Origin: Thuidium tamariscinum
Taxonomy: Eukaryota; Streptophyta; Bryopsida; Hypnales; Thuidiaceae
DNA: 64,000 bases
Reading direction: 5' to 3'
Assembly (NCBI GenBank): GCA_947034885.2
Contig: OX344758.2
Coordinates: forward strand, 7,318,501 to 7,382,500
The notes under the pieces are model-generated. The model did no database searches and was not told where the DNA came from. It saw only the letters and a list, made by a program, of their open reading frames with translations. Made by a program: the position numbers and the translations under genes. Of this stretch, positions 10,886 to 23,527 are shown piece after piece. Every line of letters begins with the position of its first letter. The first letter of the stretch is position 1.

Positions 10886-13800
10886 TTATTTCGATTTGAC
10901 CGTTCGTCGATCATTCTTTAACCGTTCGTCGATTTGTTTTTTGCATTCAGAATTTTTCGCCCTCAGGAATTTCAGGACATCATTTGCAATCTGTCAGAGA
11001 AAGCACAAAGCTTCAATAAATAGATTGGGGTCTTAGCACATTGGAATCGGAATCATCCTTAATATGATGTAAAGACCTCATATGTATCGAAAAACTAGCA
11101 CACAATTGTGACTAACACGCGATTGTAACAGTAGATGAAAAACAACGAAGCCTTGGACAACTCAGAGTCTTTCGATCCCATTCTAATATTGATGAGGATG
11201 CATCCTCTCCTTTGCTAAAACTGTTGTGAGACTGTAAACTGAGAGCACCAGCTATTCATGGGAATAAAAAACTGACGTGTTCATAAAATTGAAGGATCTA
11301 AGATGCAAAACTGGAGTTAGCAAGGAATGAGGACAAAGGTGTAGGACTTACTTCCTCACAGTGCTTCTGAGTACGCAAATCAATGAGAGCGTCCACAGTA
11401 CCGGCTTGAGAAATAGCCGCACATACTAGCTTTGTTGGCCCATTCGTGGCCAACAGCTTTATCAAAACTGCAGCTTGCCATTTGATCCTGCTCGTCTCAC
11501 CATCGTACATTATAGTATTCAATGCTTGTAATATGTCGCAGTTAAAAATTGCAGTGCAGGCAGCTCCACCGGTTCTTGAATCTTGAGCGACGGATGCCTG
11601 GTCCCCGTTTAAAGGGACAAAAAAATCCTTTAAAAGGTGTTAATACATCCAAAAAGAAATCCAGCTTGTTGAACAAGAATACTATGATTTCCTAGTATTC
11701 CCACAAGGAGGCCAAGAAGAGAACGTGTACACTGTAAAGAGTATGTCGCTAAATATCAACTGGTATGAAATTAGTCACTGCAAGGAACAGGCAGTTGCAG
11801 TACAAGAGGCTGTGTCCTTGTAGTACAGCTACAAAGCTTACAAGTGACTAAAGCGTCTTTCACCCCGTAGTTACACTGTAAATGTACCATATTTCTTGTA
11901 AGAGACTAGGGCTTATTTTATGAGTAGCAACAAACAATATACAAAGAACCTACTCAACTTTCTCACTCTACGTAGATGTAGCTTGTATCGATCCAATACC
12001 GCCTCCAGAAAATTCTCGAGGAATTGCCTCAGCATCCTTGAAAACGGAAATCTAGATTCATTTTGTGCACAATCTTGAGCTCATCGCAAGGTGGGAGGTA
12101 CCAAAAGCTACAGGAAGAAGATAGGCGTTGGCCACTCACTAGGTGTCGACTACCTCTCCACAATGAATGTCGTACTATTGAATCTAATTTTTGGTGACCA
12201 TCAATAGTGAAGAAAGATAAGTTCTCACAACTGCCAACAAATGCTATGACCCATTCAGTCCAGAGACAACAAATTCAAAGGCCAAGAAACTGGGAAGCAA
12301 TGCAAGGAAGGCTCTAGATCCTCACACGAGCATTCAGTGGTGAGAATAAACTAACCAGTATTATAGGTATTATGGCCGTAAGATTCCTGACAGCAGACGA
12401 CTCGGCATCGAGCTTTAAAATAGAGACTAGAGATCTGATTCCTCCATTGAGAAACGCTTTTTTACCGTCGGAATCATCCATAAATTTCACGAGTGCCTTT
12501 ACAGCAAGCTCAGTCTCCGTTGACAACGAACTGCCGTGATCAGAAAGAACCTTCAGCAGAAGATTTACAGCACCAGCCTCAGATAGATGACTAGCCCCTG
12601 GACCTGAACACAAGCACATTATGCTTTCATCAGCAAAGTCTCTTTCCAAGTCTTCAAATCCATTTACGACACAGTGAATTTCTCATAATATTAATACAGC
12701 AACTGTAGTCTACATCCTGCGCGAAGGACACAGATAAGAACTGCGATTAACAAGGTCCTTTTCGTACTCTTGAAGTATTTGACAATTAGCACAAGATGAA
12801 AAGCATACAACAAAAAATGGATTCACCGTACGAAGCAACAATATTCTGTTGCTTCTTGTCGATTGCATTGAACAAACTGAACCATTAGAAGAATATCCAA
12901 AGACTCTTAATCACCTACTGTTGTTTTGCATAATAAAAGATGTATGAAATCTCAAAAAAATACCTTGTTAGCAAGGACTCTGGAATCTTGACATTCATTA
13001 AGGAGAGCATAGTTGAGACATCTAACACATGGATGGTCAACCACTTCGGAACTGAACGGAACTCGGAACTCAATCCGCAGAGTGTCCTAAAGTAAGACTG
13101 GTTTAAAGCGGCAAAAAGGAGAGGAGGAACGGACCAGCAAGGCTCAAGTTTCTGATGAGAATAAGCATATTCTTCATACTCTCCGTGTTCTTCCTGAATT
13201 CGTCGTTTTTGAAAAGTTCACATAGCAAAACACCAATCTTGTAGTCCAAAAACACATTCAGGATCTTATGATAACTGGAATCTCGTTGCGTAACTCCATC
13301 TGCAAAGACACTACTCATCTCTGCCAAAATTTGCAGCACCAGATCCCGCACCTGATGCAAAAAATGCGTATCAGTGACTAATGCCATGATATAATCACCA
13401 CACAAAAATGTGTGAAATCATAATACTATTGTCTCCAGTGACGAATAATAGTTAGTATATGCACAAAAGATCCTGTGACTAACGCTGCAGAATAGACAGG
13501 AACTGACGACTAATAGTACCTTTCTTTTGAAACATGTACACATGGGTGTGATAAGACACTTTTTGGGAAAAAAGAAGCATATATTCGAGAAAAATTATGG
13601 CAAACCAAGAACGAGACAAAAGAATAAACTGACAGGTGAACGTTTTGATTGTGGACAGTTCTGAATCCTCCCATCCTGGTCAAGACAAACTCATCAAAAC
13701 AATTGAAAGATAATTACGTAGTATTCGCTAACTAAGTAGTCCCCAACAAGGATATTCTGAAGGAAGGTCTCGAATGAAGGGAATTCTCTTACCTGAGTGC

Positions 13801-16800
13801 CAATTTCCTTATCCTTCAGAAATCGCATAAGAGGGATTTGACCCCGCTCTTCATGAATAGTTTGCCGCCCTTTCTTTACAGTAGCAAAAGCTGCAAGAGC
13901 CTTCAGAAACTCCTCGTGTTGTGATCTGTCCTTATGATCAAGATATTTGATTAAATGGGAACAGGCATCTGTCATTTCAGGCACCTGTCGCCTTAAATCC
14001 TCATTGGAATTGAGCCGCGGGTACAATTTTGCAATAACTGCTGCAGCAGCTCCCTTCCCATCAAATGTAGGACATCGCTCTAGAAGGACCAACAGTGCTC
14101 CAACGCTACCAGAGCAAGCAATGATCTGATCCAGTCCATCAGAAGTAGAGCAAACGCTAGCCAAACCAAGGGCCATTTCAGTACTGGCATTATCCCGGCC
14201 AATGCTTCCCATTGCTATTTCCACAAACCCAGCTTGTAGCACATCGCCTCGAGTCCGCTCATGGTTCAAAAGACTCAGCAAGCCTTGTGCCGCTGCATCC
14301 ATCGAAATTTTATCTTGAAGAGATACTAAAAGGAAGGTGTGACCATTAGCTCTGGTCACCGCTTCCTGCACATAACAAAACGCCAAAATTGCAATAGAGT
14401 CGATCAATTACAAGAGTCTAAAATGGGTCATAACATTCTTGAGGGGCTGTCTCAATAACCTTGAGAAAGGAATCCAGACCTTTTTTAACACATTAAGATT
14501 CTCACAAATGCAAATAAATACATACCTCACAGTCAGCCCCACTTTTGCAAAGTAGACCCAGCATGATAGTCAGCAACTTCTTGTGTTCAATCGTACCATC
14601 CATTTGCACAAATTTGACAAGGGTACTCAGACCAGCACAGGCAATTCCAAAGCGGACATCGTCGTCCTCTTCTGTTGCCATAATGAGCAGCGCAGAAACA
14701 GATTTTTGACAGCTATCATTTTTAGCGTCTTTGTCTAGGCAAAGCAGTACAGCCTTCAATGCTTCTGGTGTCTTCATAAACTTCTTGGCATTTGCTGCAC
14801 CCTCTTTGACCATCAAGTCCAGAAACCCGACAGCTGCATCTCTTAAATCGCTTGGCCACTTTGGATGAAGAAAACCGAGAATGATCTTAAGTGGAAGCTC
14901 CTTCGTCTGGATCGCAATTCTTGGAGATAAGAGATGCAATGCAAGCAGAGCATCTTTTTGGCAGTCCACTTCCTTTTCATTCAACAAATCCTGCACGACG
15001 TGATAGGTAGATTTTACATCAATTACAAAATTGGGAGTAGAAGCAAGAATAGATGACTGGGATAATTCGTTGATTCATCCAACCGAACAAATTTGAGAGA
15101 GTGTAACTTGGATGAATTAATCAACCCACAAGAAAGCATTGCATATGACATCACATTTGTAAGCAGAAAGCATTCCTCTGCTGTGAGTGTGTGCGCAGTA
15201 GGTCGTGGTAGAATTCCCCACTAATTAATTTTAAAAAAGGAAAAGACAGAAATTCATAAAAATTTCATCCCACCAATGATATAATTCAAGAGTTCAAACC
15301 TGGCACAATGTGCCTACCAACCCAATGCGCCCACACCAAGATTTTAGCTACTAGGCTAGTTTTGCTCACAACATTTTGTCGTATTATAAAAGTGTAGAAA
15401 AAAAAGAAATTAAGAAACAATGTGACAAACTTCATTTGCCTAAAAAGAAAATACAGTAGTAAGGATTGATTGACAAACCAGAAGTGCCACTTTTATGTCT
15501 CCTGCCTCTTCCATATCAGTTTCGTCCAGCCTTTCCTTGACGAGTTTCAGCAACCCGCTGGCTACTTGTGCTCGACAAACTGGAGATTGGGACTTGGCCA
15601 TCTTGACCAGAACTGGACGCTTCCCGACAGCCGTAGGACCTTGACTGCTGCTTGGCATGTCAATCTTATCAAAAATTTCCAGAATCTCTAGTTTAGACTC
15701 ATCCAGAATTCCTGAGTTTTGCTCCTCCAACATGACTTCCAGTGTTTTTCGCTTGGCAACGTTCTGAGAGAGCACAGCTTGCACTGTGACCTGTCCATGA
15801 GTCACACAAAGACAGAACAGTTTCACAGCCAGATCCAGGACCTGCTTCAAATCATTCACTTTTTGCCCATTTTCCCCCGAATTCGGAAGCTGCAATACTT
15901 CGCGTCCCGTCATTTCCATTATGTTCAAGAGGTACAAAACCAAGCCTTCAGTGATGATACCTTCTTTGTACAAGTCAAACAGTTTCCTCATCAAGCTCAT
16001 AATGGCCATTCTTCCAGGAATCGTAGTGTGAGAAATGAGATCATCAGTGACCATAAGATTCAACAACTCGCCCTGAACTTCCAACCCGATCTCCCGTGTC
16101 AGATTGCGATGGTCCGTTACCAGGACCTGAGTGTCCAAGGCAACCAATGTATCCTTCACCAAATTCTTTAGGACAGTCTCTTTGAGCCCTTCAGGTACAA
16201 TATCAAAGGTAAGTACTTTCAAATCCACAACTTGCACTCAATGAGCACGTGAAAATCCTTTTAACAGTAAGGTAACCACACCTAATCGGGACACTTCAAA
16301 CGCATTTAGATGGTTGTTGCAATCAGGTGTGGTTACCAGGGTATGGCCACGCCCCAGCAAGATGCTCCCATTGTTTTATGTATAGCGGTACTATTCCTCT
16401 CACAAATGCTGATATTCCTTTCAACTAATGGTTTTCTCAACCTTATCACTGTTTCTTTAATAGTGTCATTATTGTGATGCATGTCCGCAAAAACAATGCT
16501 ACTGTTGTTGCACGGTACAGATAGTGAAACGTTTGTTTGAGTACCACTTGGCAGCACTATGAACTTGCAATAATGAAGGGAGCTACTTAGGGTCCAAAGT
16601 CTTCCATATTTCCTTGACTGTGCAGCGGGTATGGAAATAGAGAGAGCTTACCATCGCTTAACAGTTTCATCATAGCTGTGACAATGGTCTGAGTTTTGTC
16701 ATTTGCTGATTTTATCTCGGGTTTTGTCCATAGGCGGCTCAATCCATCCAGACACACACTGTAAGCCCGATCATGATTGCTCTGATACACAATATCCTTG

Positions 16801-19800
16801 TTTGCGATTGCGACTAACGCTGATACAATGTCATATTGGATCCGTACCGTCTTCCGTACCTGGAATGACTTACGTAAACTTTTAAAATGTGTAGTTTGAC
16901 ATTTGAGCCCCTAATCGCCCAAATGGTCGAAGGGGGTGCTTCCATGTCCATACGAGCAGAAACAAATAATTTCAAGGAAGGTAACGAAATGCATCATGAT
17001 GTAATAAATTCTTTGGAGGTTAGCTTCGAAAGTGGACTTTCTATTTTCAAGTTTGGGTTAAAGTGACCTAAATCACATCCTCGAGGCAAAACGAACAACT
17101 CGCACACTTGATAATGCTTACTACAGGTCAATTATAATGAGAAGCTGGAGGTATCGATTTCCATCAATCACATTAGAATCGTCATGCCAAAGAGCTTACA
17201 ATACCTGAGAGTTCACCAACATGTTGACAACAGTTTCAGCAGCCAGGAGACGAGTTTCGAGATCCTCATGGGACTTCATTAAGTCGATGAGGAAGTCCAA
17301 ATGATCACTTATATGAAGATAGATTTCTCTATTTTCACTGGAACGCACATTGTCTTCACCTGTACCATTGGAGGATGTAAGCGCCTTTAATAAAGTCATC
17401 TGCACAAGGACATGCCACATGTTATAAATGGTCACCGAATGGGATATCAATAAATAAATAATCCATGTTAGCTTAAAATACTGCATAATATTCTTGAGAA
17501 ACTGATATGGAAAAAGAATGTAGGTTCTAATTTGAGCTCGTCTTGAGCAGGATGCACCAAAACCGGCAAGAAGAAGACAAGCACTGGCCACTCTATATGC
17601 GCCATGCATACTCTCTACAGTGGTTGTCAGTCTTCTGAGTCCTTTTTCTTTCAGTTTCAATCCGTACTCGAGAAAGGTGAGTTCTCACAACTACTAAGAA
17701 ATATTGTGATCCTGAGTGACATCGAGAATTGAGCGTACCGCTTCATTAGTATATTTCCCCTCCTCTGCCTGGGCTAACCTTATAGCTTCTGGAATAGCAT
17801 TTGCTTTGTAAACTTCAATTTTCCCCTGTGGCAATTTGGCGCAACTGGTAAGGTCTTCAAATCCCATTAGCACCCAGTGCATATGTTTTAAGCCAAGGGC
17901 ATGAACTGCATCACGTGCTACCTCGTTCAAAGGTTTATCAAAGCTATTATGTGATACTTCGTCCACAGGTTTATCAAAGATACGGTCTTCGGAATTGGCA
18001 TCACTTGACGCTCGTCCATCTGATGTGCATTTCCTCTCTTCTTCAAGCTCAGTGATGTACAAAAGCACTTCTAAGAAGGAGCCTTCATTTTCCTCTACTT
18101 CCTGGAAGATTAACATCTTGAGATCAGTGTACAAACTTTAAAACAACCGACCCGAAAAGCTTCCCAAGAAATAAGCAATGAACTCGTTCTGACTTTACGA
18201 TGTCGCAGCTATTCATACCCCATTTCCGATGAAATGTGATCTTTGAATGGAAATGAGGGTTTCTACTATCCCTTCAATAGGGGTCTGCAACTTCACGCTT
18301 TGAAACTGAATAAGAAACTCATACATAGGGATAAATCTCGATCTCAATAGATTTAGCTCTCGTTACTAAGAGATCAATCCACAACTCGATACTGGTCTCC
18401 GAAAGGACACTCCAATACATTGGTTAAAATGCTTAAAGGGACGCAAATAGTATCCTCTATCTTGGTCCAGCGCGTCCTCAGGTAAACAAACTCACCTCCA
18501 ATTCCTGCTTGATCGAACCAGCATCTGTGCCAAGCCGCTGCCTAAGCCAAGTACCAACAGATTTTGAGTCTTCTGAAGCGTCTGATTTGGAACGCTTTTC
18601 ATGAATAAATTGAAAGAACTGTTTCAAGACACGATTGATTGTAAGTATACCTATGGAACTTGATCTCATGAGACCCCCCAAATTTTAAGCTCATCGCCAA
18701 ACAATCAATCGGACTAGCTATGTTTCATTAGGAAAAATTCATAATCATTTGGCCTCCAGGATTCTTAGTTCTTGGTAATCATTATTGCACCGCACAATCT
18801 CTCGAGAACATTGGTTTTGCATGATGACAAATGTCCTACGCGACAAATATTACCTTACTGGTATTGCCTCAGCATCCTGATAAAAAAATCCACTATTTGA
18901 CAAATGGAACATAGGGACAAAATCTACAAATTCTCTCCCGAAAGCACATTAAACAAAATCAACCATTCATATCCAGGACTATGTGTATGCAAATATGACG
19001 ATATGTATTTCATAAGAGCACATGCAGCAGACATAGGAATATACCAGCTTCTTGAGTTCAGCTTCAGCGCTCTTAAGCTCATTACAAGCTCCACCGTCAT
19101 TGAGATCCTTGGTTACTTTGTCGAGCTGCTCCACAATCTGGTTCTCTGAAGAAGACTGGGCACAAATGCACATTGCTTCAACTTTTACCGTGAAGGACCA
19201 AGGATTCATGATTTAAAAGTGACCAATTCAATAGATCATATTCTGAGAAATAAAAATTAGACGAGGTCAAATCTTAAAATATTACTAGAACATCAGTGGA
19301 ACACATTGCATGGCTTGGTCAGAAATCAATTAAAATGAACCTCCAAAAGTCCTAGTAGGACCTGCTCAAACTGCTAAACAAAATATGAGGCCAAATTTGA
19401 ACCAACAACGCTGTTGTCACGACTTTGGGGAAACCAAAATCTTTAGTACCCCCTTGTAAAGAAATCTAACACGAAAACAATGTTAAGCACTATGTACCTG
19501 CAATTGGTCAAAGTGTTTCCGTATATCTATGAACGTTTTGCGCAAGTCCTCCACAACTGTCAATGGCTCAAATAAGAGTCGCACCCTGGACTTTTTCCAT
19601 TTCGCTGCCAGCCTGTCATCATAGGTAAATTAAAATTAACCACAACGAGAAAGGAAGCAAGGTTAGTGTCATTGGCCTCAGGTTACCATTACTAACTTCT
19701 TGAACCTAACAAGGGGATCTTTCGGATGAAAATTTGCACATAGCAAAGAGGCTATCTCAATGACTGCTCAGTTCAAACAAAGAGACATCCAACTATCACC

Positions 19801-20175
19801 CTTTTCAAACATCAAAAAGTGACCACAAACCTCATGGAATACAGGGAGGCTCACTGTAACCATAGGGAGCCTTGGAAGATTTTCTTACAACACTTTCAAA
19901 AACAGTTCCTGAAATAGTCAAATTCTATGTTCATCACTTAGACACCTTAGAAGAATTTATTACCTCCTAGAATTCAAACGAACGTTGTGCAGACTCTGCA
20001 AATCCAAATTCTCTTGCGCTGGCCACAGTTTCTGCTTCTTCTGCTCGTTGAGAGAATTCCACAGAGCAGTAATTTCCGTTAAGTTCTTAACAGGAGGTAA
20101 GAGCTCTCGTAACTCATCGACGACAGTGAAAAGCCAGTTCGAAGCCCAATGCATATCTTCTGCAGGAATAGTCAT
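10886..20175 (-). CDS. large armadillo-like helical-repeat protein, about 17 exons, family not recognised
   Basis: Exons traced with splice sites: 20175-19964, 19612-19498, 19155-19045, 18876-18859 (18-nt micro-exon), 18618-18496, 18101 to about 17710, about 17665-17530, 17399-17205, 16859-16652, 16231-15479, 14990-14526, 14365-13793, 13351-13135, 13086-12964, about 12690-12356, 11597-11352, 10990-10886. The predicted product is roughly 1,400 residues. The N-terminal 350 residues are charged and helical (for example DMHWASNWLFTVVDELRELL). From about exon 6 onward there are leucine/alanine-rich helix pairs typical of ARM/HEAT repeats (ALLALHLLSPRIAIQTKELP; GSVGALLVLLERCPTFDGKG; AVNLLLKVLSDHGSSL). 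No kinase, U-box, TPR or kinesin motif is seen, so a cytosolic scaffold or chaperone-like role is only inference. The start ATG at 20175 is the first in a long exon, but in-frame codons continue upstream to an acceptor at 20191. Junctions near 17.7, 13.1 and 12.7 kb do not phase cleanly by eye. Confidence 0.75.
12005..12260 (-). pseudogene. relic copies of two ARM-gene exons inside its own intron
   Basis: On the minus strand, 12260-12085 aligns with the exon region near 17700-17530: both contain GTTGTGAGAACT, a TGTGGAGAG/TGTAGAGAG block, GAGTGGCCA, TCTTCTTC and GAGCTCAA in the same order. The segment 12034-12010 repeats GGATGCTGAGGCAAT, which matches the micro-exon at 18859-18876. The relic frames contain stops and no longer encode the protein. 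In the gene the micro-exon comes before the 17.6-kb exon, whereas in the relic the order is reversed. Confidence 0.6.
15190..15355 (-). repeat. tRNA-derived SINE-like element in an ARM-gene intron
   Basis: Read on the minus strand it begins TAGCCTAGTAGCTAAAATC, which resembles an RNA polymerase III box A (TRGCNNAGYNGG). About 45 bp later it has AGGTTTGAACTC, close to box B (GGTTCGANTCC). It ends with GGGGAATTCTACCAC, a block also present at about 35020-35035 on the plus strand. This layout is that of a short interspersed element with a tRNA-like head. It is not a functional tRNA gene. Confidence 0.55.
16271..16337. repeat. short perfect inverted repeat in an intron
   Basis: GGTAACCACACCT at 16271-16283 and its exact reverse complement at 16325-16337 enclose about 41 bp. 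The transcript could form a 13-bp stem-loop. No family or target duplication was identified. Confidence 0.6.
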
Positions 20176-20199
20176 TACGTCTGCTCGCTCACTGCAAAA

Positions 20200-21540
20200 C
20201 CGTGCAGAGAATCAACACTTCTGGTCAGATTTTCTCTACCACTCAAGTCACGAACTAACCGCTGAACTATAATTCAATATCCAAGCACCCTAGAGAAGCA
20301 AATGACTTATCACTCCTTAATCAAATGTTTGCACCTTTGTCAAGATAATGTAATCCAATTGGGAGTGAATACAACAATAGATACTCTAAGGTCACAAAAC
20401 TCCGCAAATCTACATGCCCGTTATGCCTCACCACTCGCATTATAACTCTCCCTCATCTGCAATATTGGTTTTAAAGTTGCATACTTGCTCCATAAAATCA
20501 ATATATAGTAATCACCAAACAATCTGCGCAGATTCCAGTAGCGTTTCTGCCATACTCATCTACACAGTCGGGTCTCCGCACATAACGCAACTCCTATCAC
20601 TTCATCTTTCCTGCTACCGCAATCTCATGAAAACACAAAACCCTTAAAAACCAGAGAAAAAAATAATCCGAGGAAATTAATCTAAGGTATAGGAGACCAA
20701 AACATTTCGGGACCTGATCCCATCGCATACAAACACTCGAAGCGACGCAAACAGAACCCTCCACCGTAAACCAAAAGCCACGACACCAAAACCTTACCGA
20801 TAGTATCAATCTCCCCAGCAGAAATCAAACCTTTCCAAATTACAGAGTCAAGAAGTAGAAAATCGCAGAGCACAGACTCATCTGCTTCAATTTCAACCAA
20901 TCCAATCCACCAAAACTCCCGAGCCAATTGACGTCCCCAAAAATCCTTTCGAAATTCACGTTCCAAGCGCCTCCACCGACAGACAGAACAAAAATTCCAC
21001 TGCGCAGAACCCTAATGACTTACAAGAAATCAGCCTCGCAGGCATTACACCAACCCTCGGACTCCCATTCGCCTCGATTAAACGCGTCCCACCCTGTGTC
21101 GTGTGAAGTCCCAAAGGGCCACCGCAGTAGCACTCACTGAGACGCAAGCAAGCAAACAATTTCGCAGGCAGTCTGCAAAGGCAATGGGGCTTGTCGAAGT
21201 CTTGCGGCACATGGACAGAGTCGGGACAAGTGGGATGCTTCAGTGGGATTGATTGCGGATTACCGACTAAAACCTCCCGTTCTCCCGGGGTCCCTTCGGC
21301 CGTTCCTCGGAGACTTGGGTTCCCAATTGAGGACAGCTGGACTTGAAGTCGGAGAGTCCAAGAGAGAGAGCGATGGATCTTCGAGACTTCCAGGACTTCG
21401 GGAGTCGGGACTTCCGGCAGGTTCGGAGACTCTTCTGCGACGACTACGTCTCCAAAAAAGCAAACTTTTTTTTTAAAAATTTAAATTTTAACTTTAATGA
21501 AACGGCAAAAACAAGGGGGGGGGGGGGGGGAAGAAGCTGA
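20200..21540. other. 5' flank and probable leader region of the ARM gene
   Basis: This stretch upstream of the chosen ATG includes a GC-rich block (21240-21440) typical of a promoter or first non-coding exon in an otherwise AT-rich region, and a run of 16 G at 21515-21530. A minus-strand frame from 20966 to about 20810 stays open and ends at a plausible donor (CG|GTAAGG), so an upstream coding exon cannot be excluded. No TATA box or start could be fixed. Confidence 0.35.
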
Positions 21541-21559
21541 AATTTTTTTATTGTCACGT

Positions 21560-22590
21560 GATGACATTCATGAGACTTTCAAAGGGCCTTATAGGAGAGG
21601 GCTCTAAAATCAAGCAGGCATTTTCAACCATCCAATAAGGGCAAGACATCCATTCTCGCAGCTGTTCTTTGCAGTGGACTGTAGATTCACCCAAATGCAT
21701 CCCTTAATGTGTTTGCCAGATGTGTAAATGTAATTTATTGACACAAATGAAGGACACGTAGGAAAATCTGGTTGGCTGAGTGCTGATTTTTGCAAGGTTC
21801 AGTTTTGGAGCACCTATAGGACGGTTTCACAAGTCTAGGGAGCCAACACTTTGAAAATTTGTAAGAATTACATACTGTATCTGAAAAATCTAATTTTTTT
21901 TTAATATTCATGATTCTCACTTGCTAATATTAGAAAAATATCATTTTTAGAAAACATTGCTTCCAACTATTGTGAATTCCTTATTTGGGCGGTTTTGGGT
22001 GTTTTCACTATAGGGGCTCTAAAATGAACATGTGAACTTTAGAAAAATGAACTCTGGATTACAATGGAGCTTCATGAAATTTGTTTGTACTTCTTCAATG
22101 GATGGTTTAAGAACCACACTTGGTTCATTTCTAACTAAGTGGCTAGGTGTCTACTAATTTAATTCAAAATTAGAACTTGTTGTTCACCTACTTTCTTACA
22201 AGTATTGAAAAATCTGAAATAATGATTAAATCAAGCATTCATTTCAGATTTAGAAAGGGACACTTTTAGAAACCATTTCAATTACTTTACTTATGTTGCA
22301 ATGCTAGTTTTTGAATAAGGCCTCATTTTTTTTCAAACTTTACATGGATGGGTTTCCAAGGGCCTATAATCACAAATAGGGACCTATACCAGATTGTGTT
22401 TGAAAATTCATAACTAATTCAATAATGCTTCAAAAAATATGAAATGCTTGTGTTAAATTCTTCATTTATTTCTCTTTGACTAAAAAATAAACTAAAAAAT
22501 ATTTCTACCTGAGGAGATACATGAAAAAGGTGGACCAGCCCTTACATGAGCGGTTTCTGAGCCTCCTCCCTTATAGTCTTTCATTGGACT
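21560..22590 (-). repeat. dispersed repeat, minus-oriented, about 1 kb
   Basis: Its distal part (22200-22580) is the reverse complement of 8020-8410. Its proximal part (21650-21900) is the reverse complement of 29830-29985 plus 30260-30420. The latter pair is separated by a TA-flanked MITE at 29989-30257, which is absent here. It is therefore a multi-copy older element that later elements have entered. Confidence 0.65.
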
Positions 22591-22599
22591 TCATTGCCA

Positions 22600-23520
22600 T
22601 TTCCCACTTACTCCATATTATCTATACTATTAATATACCATCCATACTACATCTAAATATAGTAATTATATAAAAATAATAGTAACTAAATAAACAAATG
22701 AATAAAAGAACCTCCATTCGGTAACCAAGGTTTGGAATATTGGTGTCATACTGTCATATGAGGTTATTGATAGGAATCCAAAATGATTAAGTATTTAATT
22801 TATGCCAATCGATAAAAAGACTAGGATTTTTTTTAATATATATACACAACTTTTGGTATATTAGTTTTAGTAAACTGCAATACATTAAAGCAAATCCATT
22901 CCAAGTAGAACGCAACTTTGGTTATACATGAATGACATTGCTGAGTTATATATTTTTTTACCACATTTAATTTCATGTACCACAACAAAAAACAACAAAA
23001 AACAATTTTTGTAGGAAGTGCTTGGGTTTGAGCATTTTGTACTTAGGGCATAACTTTTGGTCTAAGTCACCATTTCAAACAAAAAATCTATTTCTACAAA
23101 GTTAATACATCCTATAATCTTCAAAAAAAGTTTGAAAAATAACAAAAAATATTTGACATTATAGGAATCTATTTGAAATATAGCTAAAATACCTATTTGA
23201 AGACTATGAACCTTGAGGAGTTAACTCCAAAATACTCTAGGGGCAAAAATATTGCGTCTCAATTTTGAAAGATATCCTTGTTTGACTATTATAATCTTGT
23301 CAATGGTACAAATTATGGACGCGTCCGTTTCTATGTACCTTTGGGTATGTCATTGTTACCACTTAACTAGGTCAGTTAGTGTGGATCTTTTTTTAGGTGA
23401 TACTTTAATTCGAATGAGTATAAAAAGGTTTGGATTTCAATGAATATAGGCTAGGTGCTCAAAGGTTAACTAAGATGTAAGCAACCTTATTAAGGTATGT
23501 GATCCTATAATCATACTTCT
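22600..23520. other. AT-rich spacer, no feature seen
   Basis: I see no gene, no pairable inverted ends and no tandem array here. Short frames such as 23252-23443 have random-looking composition. Confidence 0.4.
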
Positions 23521-23527
23521 CTAATAA

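Noticed and set aside
21260-21540. GC-rich gene on either strand at 21.2-21.5 kb
   Set aside because: Both strands are open because of base composition. Translations are low-complexity, and the block is better read as promoter or leader DNA of the ARM gene.
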